From Pseudodonghicola sp048268305 (GTDB lineage: Bacteria; Pseudomonadota; Alphaproteobacteria; Rhodobacterales; Rhodobacteraceae), in assembly GCF_048268305.1 (NCBI RefSeq), contig NZ_JBLWVT010000004.1, positions 310,001-374,000 on the forward strand: a DNA stretch of 64,000 nucleotides. Reading direction: 5' to 3'. The position numbers were made by a program, and so were the translations under genes. Shown piece after piece: positions 50,005-59,374 of this stretch. Below the pieces are notes generated by a model. It saw only the letters and a list, made by a program, of their open reading frames with translations, did not search any database and was not told the DNA's origin. Numbering within the stretch: the stretch's first letter is position 1; every line of letters begins with the position of its first letter.

Positions 50005-50648
50005 CCCTGACCCGCGAGGTTCCGCTGATCCCTGCGCAATCGGCGCTGCTGTTCATCGATGTGCAGAATTTCTCTGCCCGTCGCGATGGTGGCGAGTTCA
50101 AGGATTTGCCCGCGAAAGAGCTGGACGAGACATATGGCTGGTTCTTCGACAGGTTCGAGGCCGAGACCCTGCCGAACATGCAGTCCTTGCAGGCGGCCTG
50201 CCGCCAGGCGGGGATCGAGGTGCTCTATACCACCATCGAAAGCCTGACGCTGGATGGCCGCGACCGCAGCCTCGATTACAAGATCACCGGGTTCAACGTG
50301 CCGAAGGGGTCGTGGGACGGCAAGGTGCTTGACGCTATCGCGCCGGGCGAGGACGAGATCGTCTTTCCCAAGTCCTCCTCCTCGGTCTTCGTGTCGACCC
50401 ATATTGATTACGTGCTGCGCAATCTCGGGGTGCGACAACTGGTGATCGCCGGGCTCGTCACCGATCAATGCGTCGAAAGCGCGATCCGGGATGCCTGCGA
50501 TCTGGGCTATCTCGTCACTCAGGTGACCGATGCCTGCCTGACCTACAGCCAGGCGCGCCACGACAATTCCCTGACCACAATCAAAGGCTATTGCCGGCAG
50601 GTGTCGACTGCCGCGCTGATTGCCGAACTGGAAGGAGCTGCAGAATGA
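50001..50648 (+). CDS. Isochorismatase-family cysteine hydrolase
   Basis: A 215-residue alpha/beta hydrolase with the triad Asp20 (LLFIDVQN), Lys124 (VFPKSSSS) and Cys157 (VTDQCVESA). Such enzymes hydrolyse amides and ureido or carbamoyl compounds (nicotinamidase, ureidoacrylate and N-carbamoylsarcosine amidases). It is translationally coupled on both sides (ATGA overlaps), so it forms one unit with the FGase-like and M20 enzymes. The exact substrate is not evident. Confidence 0.88.
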   Translation: MTLTREVPLIPAQSALLFIDVQNFSARRDGGEFKDLPAKELDETYGWFFDRFEAETLPNMQSLQAACRQAGIEVLYTTIESLTLDGRDRSLDYKITGFNVPKGSWDGKVLDAIAPGEDEIVFPKSSSSVFVSTHIDYVLRNLGVRQLVIAGLVTDQCVESAIRDACDLGYLVTQVTDACLTYSQARHDNSLTTIKGYCRQVSTAALIAELEGAAE

Positions 50649-51955
50649 CTGATCCCCTGGCCTCTGTCTGGGCCGCGATTGACGCCGATCCCGATTACGT
50701 CACCACGCTGACCCAGGAGCTGGTGCGCATCCCCTCGGTCAACCCGAAGTTCGAGCAGGGCGAGGGGCTGAACCGCGAGGCCGATGTCCAGAGCCTGATC
50801 GACAGCCGGCTGACAGAGATCGGCTTCGCCACCGAGAGCTTCGAGACCTTTCCCGGCCGGCCCAACGTGATCGGCAACATGGCCGGGAGCGAGGACCGCA
50901 GCATGATCCTCTGCGGCCATATCGATGTGGTGCCGGTGGGCAACCGGGGTAACTGGAAGGTCGATCCCTTCGGGGCCGAGATCATCGACGGCAAGCTTTA
51001 TGGCCGGGGCGCGGTCGACATGAAATCGGGCGTCGCGGCCTGCATCGCGGCGGCGCATTTCATCAAGAAGGCCGGCATCACCCTGGAGGGGCGGCTGTCG
51101 CTGCATTCGGTGATCGACGAAGAGGCCGGCGGCTTTGGTGCGATGGATGTGGTTGCCCGAGGTCATCTGGCCAAGTCGGCGATCATCGCCGAACCGACCT
51201 GGGGCATGGTGCAGCCGGCCGAGGGCGGGCTGGAATGGGTCCGCGTCACCATCATCGGCCGCTCCGGTCACGCCGGCATGCGTTATAACGACATCTTCCC
51301 GCAGCCGCACGTGCCGGGCCGGGTGACCCCGGCGATCAATGCGATCGAGCTGGCCAACCGCTTCCTGTCGGCGCTGAGGGATTTCGAGGCGAACCGCTGC
51401 CGCAACAACTATCACCCGCTTTGCCCGCCCGGGCTGTCGACCATCAACCCCGGCGTGATCCATGGCGGTGTCGGCATCGGCGCGGACGGGCTGCCGCTGA
51501 TCCGGTCGAACCCGGCGATGACGCCGGACCGGGTGGTGATCGACCTGGATTACAAGTTCCTGCCCAACGAGACCTCGGCCGAGATCCGCAAGGAGTTCGA
51601 GGATTTCGTTCATCACTTCGCCCAGACCGATCCCTGGATGCGCGACAATCCCCCGACCGTCCAATGGGAACTGGGGGGGCTGCACTTCGCGCCGATGGAC
51701 ACGCCGATCGACCATCCGCTGGTGCAGTCGCTGATCGCCCATCACACCGGCCTGGAAGGGGTGGCGCCCAAGGTGCGCGGCTTCGACGCGGTGACGGACG
51801 CGGCGCATTACGCCGGCAAGGGGGTGCAGAGCGTGATCTATGGCCCTTCGGGCGACGGGTTCCACGGGGACAACGAATATGTCGATGTCGCCTCGCTTCT
51901 GCGGGCGACCAAGGTGATCGCCGCCGCCGTGCTGGACACCTGCGGCGTCAAATAA
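50645..51955 (+). CDS. M20-family metallohydrolase (ArgE/DapE-like deacylase)
   Basis: A 436-residue di-zinc amidohydrolase. Metal ligands are in CGHIDVVP, RGAVDMKSG, the catalytic DEEAGG and IIAEPT; a lid domain with RSGHAG follows, and the C-terminal ligand is GFHGDNEY. The closest types are acetylornithine deacetylases and succinyl-diaminopimelate desuccinylases. ATG at 50645 overlaps the upstream stop. It is the third enzyme of the operon and is followed by the ABC transporter genes after 42 bp. Confidence 0.9.
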   Translation: MTDPLASVWAAIDADPDYVTTLTQELVRIPSVNPKFEQGEGLNREADVQSLIDSRLTEIGFATESFETFPGRPNVIGNMAGSEDRSMILCGHIDVVPVGNRGNWKVDPFGAEIIDGKLYGRGAVDMKSGVAACIAAAHFIKKAGITLEGRLSLHSVIDEEAGGFGAMDVVARGHLAKSAIIAEPTWGMVQPAEGGLEWVRVTIIGRSGHAGMRYNDIFPQPHVPGRVTPAINAIELANRFLSALRDFEANRCRNNYHPLCPPGLSTINPGVIHGGVGIGADGLPLIRSNPAMTPDRVVIDLDYKFLPNETSAEIRKEFEDFVHHFAQTDPWMRDNPPTVQWELGGLHFAPMDTPIDHPLVQSLIAHHTGLEGVAPKVRGFDAVTDAAHYAGKGVQSVIYGPSGDGFHGDNEYVDVASLLRATKVIAAAVLDTCGVK

Positions 51956-51997
51956 ACGTCCCGGTCAACCGGGCAAGCCAACAGAGAGGACCAAGAG

Positions 51998-53230
51998 ATG
52001 ATCAACCGTAGAACCCTGATGGCCAGTGTCGCGGCGCTGGCCCTGGCGGCGCTGCCGCTGGCCGCCGGGGCCGATGTGGTCAAGATCGGCGTTCTGGCGC
52101 CGGTCTCGGGCAAATCCGCCGCCGACGGGCAGGAGATGGTGAAGGGCGCCCAGCTTGCGGTGAACGAGCTGAACGCCAAGGGCGGGGTGGCCGGCCATAC
52201 CTTCGAATTGGTGGTTGGCGATGTCGGCGACGCGGCCGCCGACGCGGTCGCCACCGCTGCCGAACGGTTGCTGTCGGACCGTGACATGGGCGCCATCGTG
52301 ACCGGCTATGCCTCGGGTTCGAATTTCGAGATCGAGATGATGGCCGAAATGGAGATGCCCTATCTGGTCTCGGCCAACTCGGCCCAGACCGAGGGCATCA
52401 TTGCGCCGAACCCGGATGACTTCGGCACCGTCTGGTCGCTGACGCCATCGTTTGACGGCTATAACACCGGCATCGTGCCGGTGATCAACGGCCTGGTCGC
52501 CGCCGGCAAGCTGACGCTGCCGAACAAGAAGGTGGCCATCATCTCCTCCGACAACCCCTATTCCAAAACTATCGCCGAGGGCATGACCAAGGCCTTCACC
52601 GACGACGGCTGGGAGATCACCGAGAACGAACTGCTGCCCTTCGGCGAAATCAACGATTGGCGGGGCTTTCTGTCGCGGGTGCGGCAGGATCCGCCGGCGC
52701 TGCTGATCAATACCGATTACATCCCCGGCAACGCCGCCACCTTCATGAACCAGTTCATGGAGGATCCGACCAACAGCCTGGTGTTCATCCAATACGCCCC
52801 CTCGGTGCCGGAGTTCCTGGAGCTGACCAAGGAGAAATCCTCGGGCGTGGTCTATAACATGCTGGGGGGCGTGCTGGACACGCCGTCGAACCCCCGCGCC
52901 GGCGAGATCATCGGCAAGTACAAATCCGCCTATGACACCACGCCGGGCGGCTATGGCGTCATGCTCTATGAAGAGGTGATGATCTATGCCGACGCGCTGG
53001 AAAAGGTGGGCGATCCAGCCGATCGCGCCGCCATCGGCGCGGCGCTCGGCGCCACCCAGAAGCAGACCGCGATGGGCCACATCAGCTTTGACCCCGCCAC
53101 CCACCTCTCGGTGCAAAGCGACGAGGGCGTGCCGCTGCAATTCTATCAGATCGTCGACGGCAAGCGCGTGCTCTTCGCCCCGGCGCAATATGCCACCGGC
53201 GCCTTCACCCAGCCGGCCTGGATGAAGTGA
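51998..53230 (+). CDS. Branched-chain-amino-acid-type ABC transporter substrate-binding protein
   Basis: A 410-residue periplasmic binding protein with a signal peptide (residues 1-25; LALAALPLAAGAD). The Peripla_BP_6 fold starts VVKIGVLAPVSGKSAADGQEMVKGAQLAVNELNAKGG-like. The family is now known to bind amides, urea and aromatic acids as well as Leu/Ile/Val. Its place after three amide hydrolases suggests an amide or amino-acid derivative as ligand. Confidence 0.9.
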   Translation: MINRRTLMASVAALALAALPLAAGADVVKIGVLAPVSGKSAADGQEMVKGAQLAVNELNAKGGVAGHTFELVVGDVGDAAADAVATAAERLLSDRDMGAIVTGYASGSNFEIEMMAEMEMPYLVSANSAQTEGIIAPNPDDFGTVWSLTPSFDGYNTGIVPVINGLVAAGKLTLPNKKVAIISSDNPYSKTIAEGMTKAFTDDGWEITENELLPFGEINDWRGFLSRVRQDPPALLINTDYIPGNAATFMNQFMEDPTNSLVFIQYAPSVPEFLELTKEKSSGVVYNMLGGVLDTPSNPRAGEIIGKYKSAYDTTPGGYGVMLYEEVMIYADALEKVGDPADRAAIGAALGATQKQTAMGHISFDPATHLSVQSDEGVPLQFYQIVDGKRVLFAPAQYATGAFTQPAWMK

Positions 53231-53288
53231 ACCAATCCGCCGGGCGGGGGCCATCGCGCGCCCCGGCCCGGCCCAAGGGGGACAGATC

Positions 53289-54020
53289 ATGGCAATGCCA
53301 CTTCTCGACGTGCGGGGCGCCTGCAAGACCTTCGGCGGGCTGCGCGCGGTGCAGGACGTGAGCTTTTCGGTGACCGAGGGCGAGATCTTCGGCATCGCGG
53401 GGCCGAACGGCTCGGGCAAGAGCACGCTTTTCAACCTGATCACCGGCATTCCCTTCGCGCCCACCGCGGGAGAGATCCATTTCGCCGGCCAGCGCATCGA
53501 CGGCTGGCCCGCCCATCGCATCGCGCGCGGCGGTCTGGCGCGGACCTTTCAGAAGGACGCGGAATTCCCCGATCTGTCGGCCCGCGAAACCGTGATGTTG
53601 GGCTCCTCTTATGCCGGTGGCCTGTCCGGCGCGGCGGCGCGGCGGGCGACCGAGGCCGCGCTCGACCTGGTGGCGCTCGAGGAGGCGCGGCGCGATCTGC
53701 CCTCGGGCGATCTGTCGGTCTATGAAAAGAAGCAACTGATGATCGGCTCCGCCCTGGTGGCCAAGCCCAGGATGCTGATGCTGGACGAGCCGGCCTCGGG
53801 GCTGACCCGGCCGGAGATCGCCGCGCTTGATGCGCTGCTGGTGGCGGTCAACGCCTCGGGCGTCGCGATCCTGCTGATCGAACATGTGCTGAGCCTTCTG
53901 CTGTCGGTCAGCCAGCGGCTTTTGGTGCTGAACCAGGGGCAGGTGCTGACCGAGGGCGATCCGGCCGAGGTCGTCCGCGACCCCGACGTGATCGAGGCCT
54001 ATCTGGGGAGCCGGGCATGA
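53289..54020 (+). CDS. ABC transporter ATP-binding protein (LivG type)
   Basis: A 243-residue ATPase with Walker A GPNGSGKST, the Q-loop region ARTFQKDAEFPDLS, and Walker B MLMLDEPASGL. The signature motif is degenerate: LPSGDLSVYEKKQLMIG replaces the usual LSGGQ, a common LivG-like variation. It starts 58 bp after the binding-protein gene and overlaps the next gene by four bases. Confidence 0.92.
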   Translation: MAMPLLDVRGACKTFGGLRAVQDVSFSVTEGEIFGIAGPNGSGKSTLFNLITGIPFAPTAGEIHFAGQRIDGWPAHRIARGGLARTFQKDAEFPDLSARETVMLGSSYAGGLSGAAARRATEAALDLVALEEARRDLPSGDLSVYEKKQLMIGSALVAKPRMLMLDEPASGLTRPEIAALDALLVAVNASGVAILLIEHVLSLLLSVSQRLLVLNQGQVLTEGDPAEVVRDPDVIEAYLGSRA

Positions 54021-54739
54021 GCACGCTTCTGACCCTCACCGACATTCACGCGGGCTATGGGGCGGTGCCGGTGCTGCGCGGCGTCTCGGCCCATGTCGGC
54101 GCGACCGAGAGCATCGGGCTCTTCGGTCCGAACGGGCATGGCAAGACCACGCTGCTGCGCACCGTCTCGGGCCTGATGGCGCCGAGCACGGGGCGGATCC
54201 AATTCGACGGGCAGGACATCACCGGCGCGCCGCCCTCGGATATCGTCGGGCTGGGGCTGGTGCATGCGCAGCAGGGCAATACGCTCTTTGGCGATATGGG
54301 TGTGGCCGAGACGCTGGAGCTGTCGGCCTTCGTCAAGCGCGCCCGTGGCGGGGCGAAGGCGGCGCTGGATCAGGTCTATGCCCTGTTCCCCCGCCTGGCC
54401 GAGCGGCGCCGGCAGCTTGCCAAGACGCTTTCGGGCGGCGAGCGCCAGATGCTGTCGATCGGCTGCGCGCTGATGTGCAACCCGCGGCTGCTGATCCTGG
54501 ACGAACCGACGCTGGGCCTGTCGCCGCGGCTGAAACAGGAACTGGCCGAGGCGATCGGCGCCATCGGCAAGACCGGCATTCCGTTGATCGTGGTGGAACA
54601 GGACGTGCAATTCCTGCTGGCGCTGACCGACCGGCTTTATCTGGTCGAACATGGCGAGATCGCGCGCGAGATCGACGCGGCCAACGCCCCCGATCATCAG
54701 GAGATCATGGAGATGTATTTCGGAGGCGCGCAGGAATGA
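54017..54739 (+). CDS. ABC transporter ATP-binding protein (LivF type)
   Basis: A 240-residue ATPase with Walker A GPNGHGKTT, signature LSGGERQML and Walker B LLILDEPTLGLS. It pairs with the LivG-type subunit. Overlaps of four bases on both sides show translational coupling with livG- and livH-type genes. Confidence 0.93.
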   Translation: MSTLLTLTDIHAGYGAVPVLRGVSAHVGATESIGLFGPNGHGKTTLLRTVSGLMAPSTGRIQFDGQDITGAPPSDIVGLGLVHAQQGNTLFGDMGVAETLELSAFVKRARGGAKAALDQVYALFPRLAERRRQLAKTLSGGERQMLSIGCALMCNPRLLILDEPTLGLSPRLKQELAEAIGAIGKTGIPLIVVEQDVQFLLALTDRLYLVEHGEIAREIDAANAPDHQEIMEMYFGGAQE

Positions 54740-55602
54740 GCGACATGCTGATCGCCACCCTTGTTTCGGGACTGCTGCTGGGATCGCTCTATGCGCTGAT
54801 GGCCTCGGGGCTGAGCCTGGTCTGGACCACGCTCGGGGTGTTCAACTTCGCCCATGGCGCGCTGATGACGCTGGGCGCCTATGTCGCCTGGACGGTGAGC
54901 GAGGCGGCCGGGCTGGGGCTGGCCGCCGGGCTGGTGGCGGGCATCGGCGTCTCGGTCATCGCCGGGGTGCTGATCGAGCTTTTGCTGGTCCGCCCCTTCT
55001 ATGGCAGCCGCAACATGATGCTGATCACGGTGATGACGACGCTGTCGGCGATGATCATCATCGAGAAGGGCGCCCAGATCATCTGGGGCGCGCGGTTGAA
55101 GCAATTGCCGCGGATCATCACCGGTGAAGTGTCGATCGCCGGCGCCGTGGTTTCGTCCCATGAGGCGCTGATCATCGTTCTGGCGCCGGCGGTGCTGCTG
55201 GCGCTCTGGTGGTTCGCAACCCGGACGCGGGTGGGTCGCAGCCTGCGCGCGGTCGGCCAGAACCAGGACAGCGCCGCGCTGATCGGCATCAACGTGCCGC
55301 GCGCCTATGCCATCGCCTTCGGGCTCTCGGCCGGGCTCGCCGGGCTCAGCGGCGTTCTGTTGGGCTCGATCCGCTTCATCACGCCGTCGCTCGGCGCCGA
55401 TCCGCTGGTCAAGGCGATGATCGTGGTGATCTTCGGCGGGCTCGGCAGCCTCGGTGCGACTGCCGGCGCCGCCTATGTGATCGGGTTTCTCGAGGCCTTC
55501 CTGATCCTCTGGCTCGGTCTCTACTGGACGCCATCGGTGATCTTCCTGGTGATGATCCTGGTGCTGATTTTCCGGCCCAATGGCCTGTTCGGGAGGGGGT
55601 GA
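54736..55602 (+). CDS. Branched-chain-amino-acid-type ABC permease (LivH type)
   Basis: A 288-residue inner-membrane protein with about eight helices. The LivH hallmarks GLSLVWTTLGVFNFAHGALMTLGAY and the EAA-like loop RAVGQNQDSAALIGINV are present. ATG at 54736 overlaps the livF-type stop. It forms the channel with the next gene's product. Confidence 0.92.
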   Translation: MSDMLIATLVSGLLLGSLYALMASGLSLVWTTLGVFNFAHGALMTLGAYVAWTVSEAAGLGLAAGLVAGIGVSVIAGVLIELLLVRPFYGSRNMMLITVMTTLSAMIIIEKGAQIIWGARLKQLPRIITGEVSIAGAVVSSHEALIIVLAPAVLLALWWFATRTRVGRSLRAVGQNQDSAALIGINVPRAYAIAFGLSAGLAGLSGVLLGSIRFITPSLGADPLVKAMIVVIFGGLGSLGATAGAAYVIGFLEAFLILWLGLYWTPSVIFLVMILVLIFRPNGLFGRG

Positions 55603-55605
55603 GCC

Positions 55606-56553
55606 ATGAACCGGACCTATCTGATCGCGAGCCTTCTGGCCGCTCTCGTCCTTGTCTGCGTGCCGCTGGTGGTGAGCGATCCCTATATCCGACACCTCTT
55701 CATCATCGCCTTCATCTTCGCGGTGGTGGCCTCGAACTGGGATCTGACGCTGGGCTATTGCGGGCTGTTCAACTTTGGGCATCTGACCTTCTTCGGGGTC
55801 GGCACCTATACCGCCGCGATCCTGGCCAAGACCGCCGGGGTGACCCCCTGGCTCGCCATTCCGCTGGGCGGCTTGGCGGCGGCGCTGGTGGGGTTGATCA
55901 TCGCCCTGCCGGTGGCGCGGCTGAAGGGCATCTATGTGGTGCTGGTGACCTTCGCTTTCAGTCAGCTCGCCCTGCAACTGGTGCTGTCGCAAAGCCAGAT
56001 CACCGGCGGCGCCGAGGGCATGGTGCGGCTGCCCTATCTCAGCATCGGAGAGTATAAGTTCATCCGCGATTTCAAGCTGGGCTATTACTATGTCGGGCTG
56101 GGGCTTCTGGTGATCTCGACCGTGGCGCTTCTGCTGATTGCGCGCTCGCCCTATGGCAAGGCGCTGCGGGCGGTGCGCGATAACGAGGATTACGCCACCG
56201 CGCGCGGCATCTCGGTGGCGCGGCAGCGGATCACCGTGCTGGTCGCCTCGGCGGTGCTGACCGGGGTGGCGGGGGGCTTTTACGCCATCTACCTGCGGGT
56301 GGCGGCGCCCGAGGTCTTCAGCTTCGGCACCCTGTCGCTTGTGCTCTCCATGGTGCTGATCGGGGGCGCCGGGTCGATCATCGGCCCGGTCTTCGCGGCC
56401 CTGGCGCTGACCTTCGGAACCGAGGCGCTGGCCGGGGTGCGCGGGATGGAGGATGCCCGCTTCATCCTGATCGCGCTGGCGATGATCCTGGTGCTGCGGC
56501 TGGCGCCCGGCGGGGTCATCGACCTGCTGAGCCGGCTGCGCCGCGCGCATTGA
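55606..56553 (+). CDS. Branched-chain-amino-acid-type ABC permease (LivM type)
   Basis: A 315-residue membrane protein with the LivM signature SNWDLTLGYCGLFNFGHLTFFGVGTY and the cytoplasmic loop RAVRDNEDYATARGISV. It completes the transporter; the order binding protein-G-F-H-M differs from the usual J-H-M-G-F. A terminator follows, separating the DSD1-family gene. Confidence 0.92.
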   Translation: MNRTYLIASLLAALVLVCVPLVVSDPYIRHLFIIAFIFAVVASNWDLTLGYCGLFNFGHLTFFGVGTYTAAILAKTAGVTPWLAIPLGGLAAALVGLIIALPVARLKGIYVVLVTFAFSQLALQLVLSQSQITGGAEGMVRLPYLSIGEYKFIRDFKLGYYYVGLGLLVISTVALLLIARSPYGKALRAVRDNEDYATARGISVARQRITVLVASAVLTGVAGGFYAIYLRVAAPEVFSFGTLSLVLSMVLIGGAGSIIGPVFAALALTFGTEALAGVRGMEDARFILIALAMILVLRLAPGGVIDLLSRLRRAH

Positions 56554-56581
56554 CATCACTCCCCGCGCATTTGCGCATCTC

Positions 56582-56615
56582 CCGGCGTCTTGGCCCTGTC
56601 AGGCGCCGGTTTTTT
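56582..56615 (+). terminator. Terminator after the ABC transporter operon
   Basis: Stem CCGGCGTC (56582-56589) with GGCGCCGG (56602-56609), 12-base loop, then six T residues. Confidence 0.75.
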
Positions 56616-56686
56616 CTGTCTCGCGGGCTGGCGAGCGGGCGCGGCCTGCGGCTAAGGTCCAGCCGAACCATCGAGGGAGCGTTTGG

Positions 56687-57847
56687 ATGCCGGAACTGAC
56701 CGAAGACGACCTGCACGAACTGGGCTATCTGGTGCCGGCCCGCCCCGGCATGACCGAGGCCGAGGCGCAGACGCCCTGCCTGATCGTCGATCTTGACGCC
56801 TTCGAGCGGAATCTGATCCGCATGCGGGAGGTCTGCGCCGCCGCCGGGATCGCGCTGCGGCCCCATGCCAAGACCCACAAATGCCCGGAGATCGCCCGCC
56901 ACCAGATCGGCCATGGCGCGGTGGGCATCTGCTGCCAGAAGCTGTCCGAAGTGGAGCATTTCGCCCGCGCCGGCATCCCCGATATCCTTCTGGCCAATGA
57001 AATCCGCGATCCGGTCAAGATCGACCGCCTGGCGCGGCTGCCGGGGCTGGGCACCCGGATCACCTGCTGCATCGACGATATCGACAATGTGGCGGAGCTT
57101 TCGGCGGCGGTGATGCGCCATGACACCAGGCTCGACTGTCTGGTCGAGATCGACTGTGGCGCCGGGCGCTGCGGTGTGACCACGCCGGCCGAGGCGGTGG
57201 CGATCGCCCGGGCCATCGCGGCGGCGCCGGGGCTGACGTTTCGCGGCATTCAGGCCTATCAGGGATCGCTGCAGCATATCTATGACTACGCCAGCCGGGC
57301 GGCTGCGGCAGAACGGTCCATCGCCATCGCCCGCGAGACCGTCGCGGCGCTGTCGGCGGCGGGGTTGGAGTGCGCCACGGTCACCGGCGCCGGCACCGGG
57401 AGCTTCCCGTTCGAGGCGGCCTCGGGCCTCTATACCGAACTGCAATGCGGCTCCTACATCTTCATGGATGCGGATTACGGCAAGGTGCTGGATGCCGAGG
57501 GCGGCAGGCTCGATGCCGGCGGCTTCGAGAACGCGCTGTTCCTGCTGACCTCGGTGATGAGCCACGCCAAACCCGGCAAGGCGGTCTGTGATGCCGGGCT
57601 CAAGGCGCAATCGGTCGACAGCGGGCTGCCGGTGGTCTTCGGGCGCTCTGATGTGACCTATACCGCCTGCTCCGATGAGCATGGCGAGATCGCCGACCCC
57701 ACCGGCGCGCTCAGGATCAACGACAGGCTGCGGTTGGTGCCGGGGCATTGCGACCCCACCTGCAACCTGCACGACTGGTTCGTGGGCATCCGTGGTGGCC
57801 GGGTCGAGACGCTGTGGCGGATCACCGCGCGCGGTCCGGGGCTGTGA
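56687..57847 (+). CDS. DSD1-family PLP enzyme, probable 3-hydroxy-D-aspartate/D-threonine aldolase
   Basis: A 386-residue alanine-racemase-like barrel of the DSD1 family. The PLP lysine is Lys62 in RPHAKTHKC. The C-terminal metal site reads GHCDPT (His354, Asp356), the His-x-Asp form of D-threonine and hydroxyaspartate aldolases, unlike the His-x-Cys zinc site of eukaryotic D-serine dehydratase. It should cleave a beta-hydroxy-D-amino acid to glycine and an aldehyde. It is separate from the transporter operon by a terminator but lies in the same orientation 133 bp downstream. Confidence 0.87.
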   Translation: MPELTEDDLHELGYLVPARPGMTEAEAQTPCLIVDLDAFERNLIRMREVCAAAGIALRPHAKTHKCPEIARHQIGHGAVGICCQKLSEVEHFARAGIPDILLANEIRDPVKIDRLARLPGLGTRITCCIDDIDNVAELSAAVMRHDTRLDCLVEIDCGAGRCGVTTPAEAVAIARAIAAAPGLTFRGIQAYQGSLQHIYDYASRAAAAERSIAIARETVAALSAAGLECATVTGAGTGSFPFEAASGLYTELQCGSYIFMDADYGKVLDAEGGRLDAGGFENALFLLTSVMSHAKPGKAVCDAGLKAQSVDSGLPVVFGRSDVTYTACSDEHGEIADPTGALRINDRLRLVPGHCDPTCNLHDWFVGIRGGRVETLWRITARGPGL

Positions 57848-57848
57848 C

Positions 57849-57880
57849 AAAAAAGGCCCCGGAATGCAGGGTCCGGGGCC
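57849..57880 (-). terminator. Terminator of the rhodanese/ABC operon
   Basis: On the minus strand, stem GGCCCCGGA with TCCGGGGCC (57880-57872 and 57863-57855) and an 8-base loop runs into TTTTTT. It also lies just past the convergent DSD1-family gene. Confidence 0.8.
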
Positions 57881-57933
57881 AAGTGCCACGAAGGGGGCGA
57901 TGCTCTGCCCCTCCCGTGACGGGGAGTGTTCGG

Positions 57934-58335
57934 TTACTTGTGCGGTTCGGGGAATTCGACCGGGCCGCCCTGGTCGGCCCAGGTCGAGAAGCCTTCGCGC
58001 AGGTGGGCGCATTCGAACCCCATGTCGTTCAGCGTCGCCGTGCTGAGCGCCGAGCGCCAGCCCGAGGCGCAGTGAAACACGAATTTCTTGTCCTCGCCGA
58101 AGATCGGTTTGAAATAGGGGCTGTCGGGGTCGATCCAGAATTCGACCATGCCGCGCGGGCAGTGGAAGCTGCCGGGGATGAAGCCCGAGCGTTGCCTTTC
58201 GCGCACGTCGCGCAGATCGACCACCACGACATCGGGATCGTCGAGCATGGCGATCAGATCCTTGGTTTCGATTTCCTCGATCCGGGCGCGGGCGTTCTTC
58301 ACCATCTCGCTTACCGGGGTTGTCAGCTTGGCCAT
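57934..58335 (-). CDS. Rhodanese-domain protein
   Basis: A 133-residue single rhodanese domain. The active-site loop is HCASGWRS with the catalytic Cys, after VVVDLRDVRERQRSGFIPGS. Residues 1-25 form a charged helical extension. ATG at 58335 has GGAG upstream. Possible roles are sulfur transfer or sensing; the link with a peptide transporter operon, 34 bp upstream, is not understood. Confidence 0.9.
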   Translation of the reverse strand: MAKLTTPVSEMVKNARARIEEIETKDLIAMLDDPDVVVVDLRDVRERQRSGFIPGSFHCPRGMVEFWIDPDSPYFKPIFGEDKKFVFHCASGWRSALSTATLNDMGFECAHLREGFSTWADQGGPVEFPEPHK

Positions 58336-58369
58336 GTGAATCTCCGTCTCTGGCATGTCGGGGGCGGCG

Positions 58370-59374
58370 TCATTCGGCGCCGTCGGGGGTTGCGAAATGG
58401 CAGCGGACCTGCCGGCCGTCGGGCAGCCGGCGCAGCTCGGGCTCGGCCTGATTGCACAGCGCCTGTTGCGCCGGGCAGCGGCCATAAAGCCGGCAACGGG
58501 TGCCGCTGGGGTTGATCGGGCTTTGCGGATCGCCATCGAGCTTGATGCGGTCGCGCTTGGCGCCTTCGCGCAGGGTCGGGATCGCCGAGAGCAGCGCGCG
58601 GGTATAGGGATGCGCCGGGCGGTGAAACAGCGGGTCGGTGTCGCCGCTTTCGACGATCTGGCCCAGATACATCACCACGATCCGGCTGCAGAGCAGGCGC
58701 ACCACGTTCAGGTCGTGGCTGACGAACAGCAGCGCCACCCCCTGTTCCTGGCGGATCTTGTCCAGAAGCTGCAGCACCGTCGCCTGTACCGAGACATCGA
58801 GCGCCGAGGTCGGCTCGTCCAGCACCAGAAGCCTGGGGTCGACCACCATGGCCCGGGCGATGCCGACACGCGCCTTCTGGCCGCCAGAGAGTTGATGCGG
58901 AAACCGGCTCAGCAATTCCAGCGGCAGGTTGACCGACCTGGCCGCGCCCTCGACCTTGGCGACCAGCTCGGCGCGGGATTTCGGCGGTTTCAATTGGCGC
59001 AGCGGATCGGCGATCAGGTCGAAGATGCTGAAGCGCGGGTTCAGGCTTTCGGTCGGGTCCTGGAACACCATCTGGATGTCGCTGCGCATGTCGGATTTGG
59101 CGAAGGCCGAGGCCGACATCGCCGTCACATCCTTGCCCTCGACGAACATCCGTCCCGAGCTGGCATCGAGCAGCCGGCTGATCACCCGCGACAGGGTCGA
59201 CTTGCCGCAGCCGGATTCGCCCACCAGCCCCAGCGCCTCGCCGGGGTGGATGGCCAGGGTCACATCGTCGACCGCGTGCAGCTTGACCGGCTCGCGCCCG
59301 GACAGCGTATTGCGATGCTTCAGCACGAAATGCTTCTTCAGATGTTCGATGGCGATGATCGGGGTCTGGCTCAC
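58370..59374 (-). CDS. Oligopeptide-type ABC transporter ATP-binding protein (OppF/DppF)
   Basis: A 334-residue ATPase: Walker A GESGCGKST, signature LSGGQKARVGIA, Walker B LLVLDEPTSALD, and the C-terminal oligo_HPY segment with cysteines (CRLYGRCPAQQALC) that can hold an iron-sulfur cluster in DppD/F proteins. GTG at 59374 is taken as start because it overlaps the upstream stop as GTGA and gives VSQTPIIAIEHLKK; a longer frame lacks family match. Confidence 0.9.
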   Translation of the reverse strand: MSQTPIIAIEHLKKHFVLKHRNTLSGREPVKLHAVDDVTLAIHPGEALGLVGESGCGKSTLSRVISRLLDASSGRMFVEGKDVTAMSASAFAKSDMRSDIQMVFQDPTESLNPRFSIFDLIADPLRQLKPPKSRAELVAKVEGAARSVNLPLELLSRFPHQLSGGQKARVGIARAMVVDPRLLVLDEPTSALDVSVQATVLQLLDKIRQEQGVALLFVSHDLNVVRLLCSRIVVMYLGQIVESGDTDPLFHRPAHPYTRALLSAIPTLREGAKRDRIKLDGDPQSPINPSGTRCRLYGRCPAQQALCNQAEPELRRLPDGRQVRCHFATPDGAE

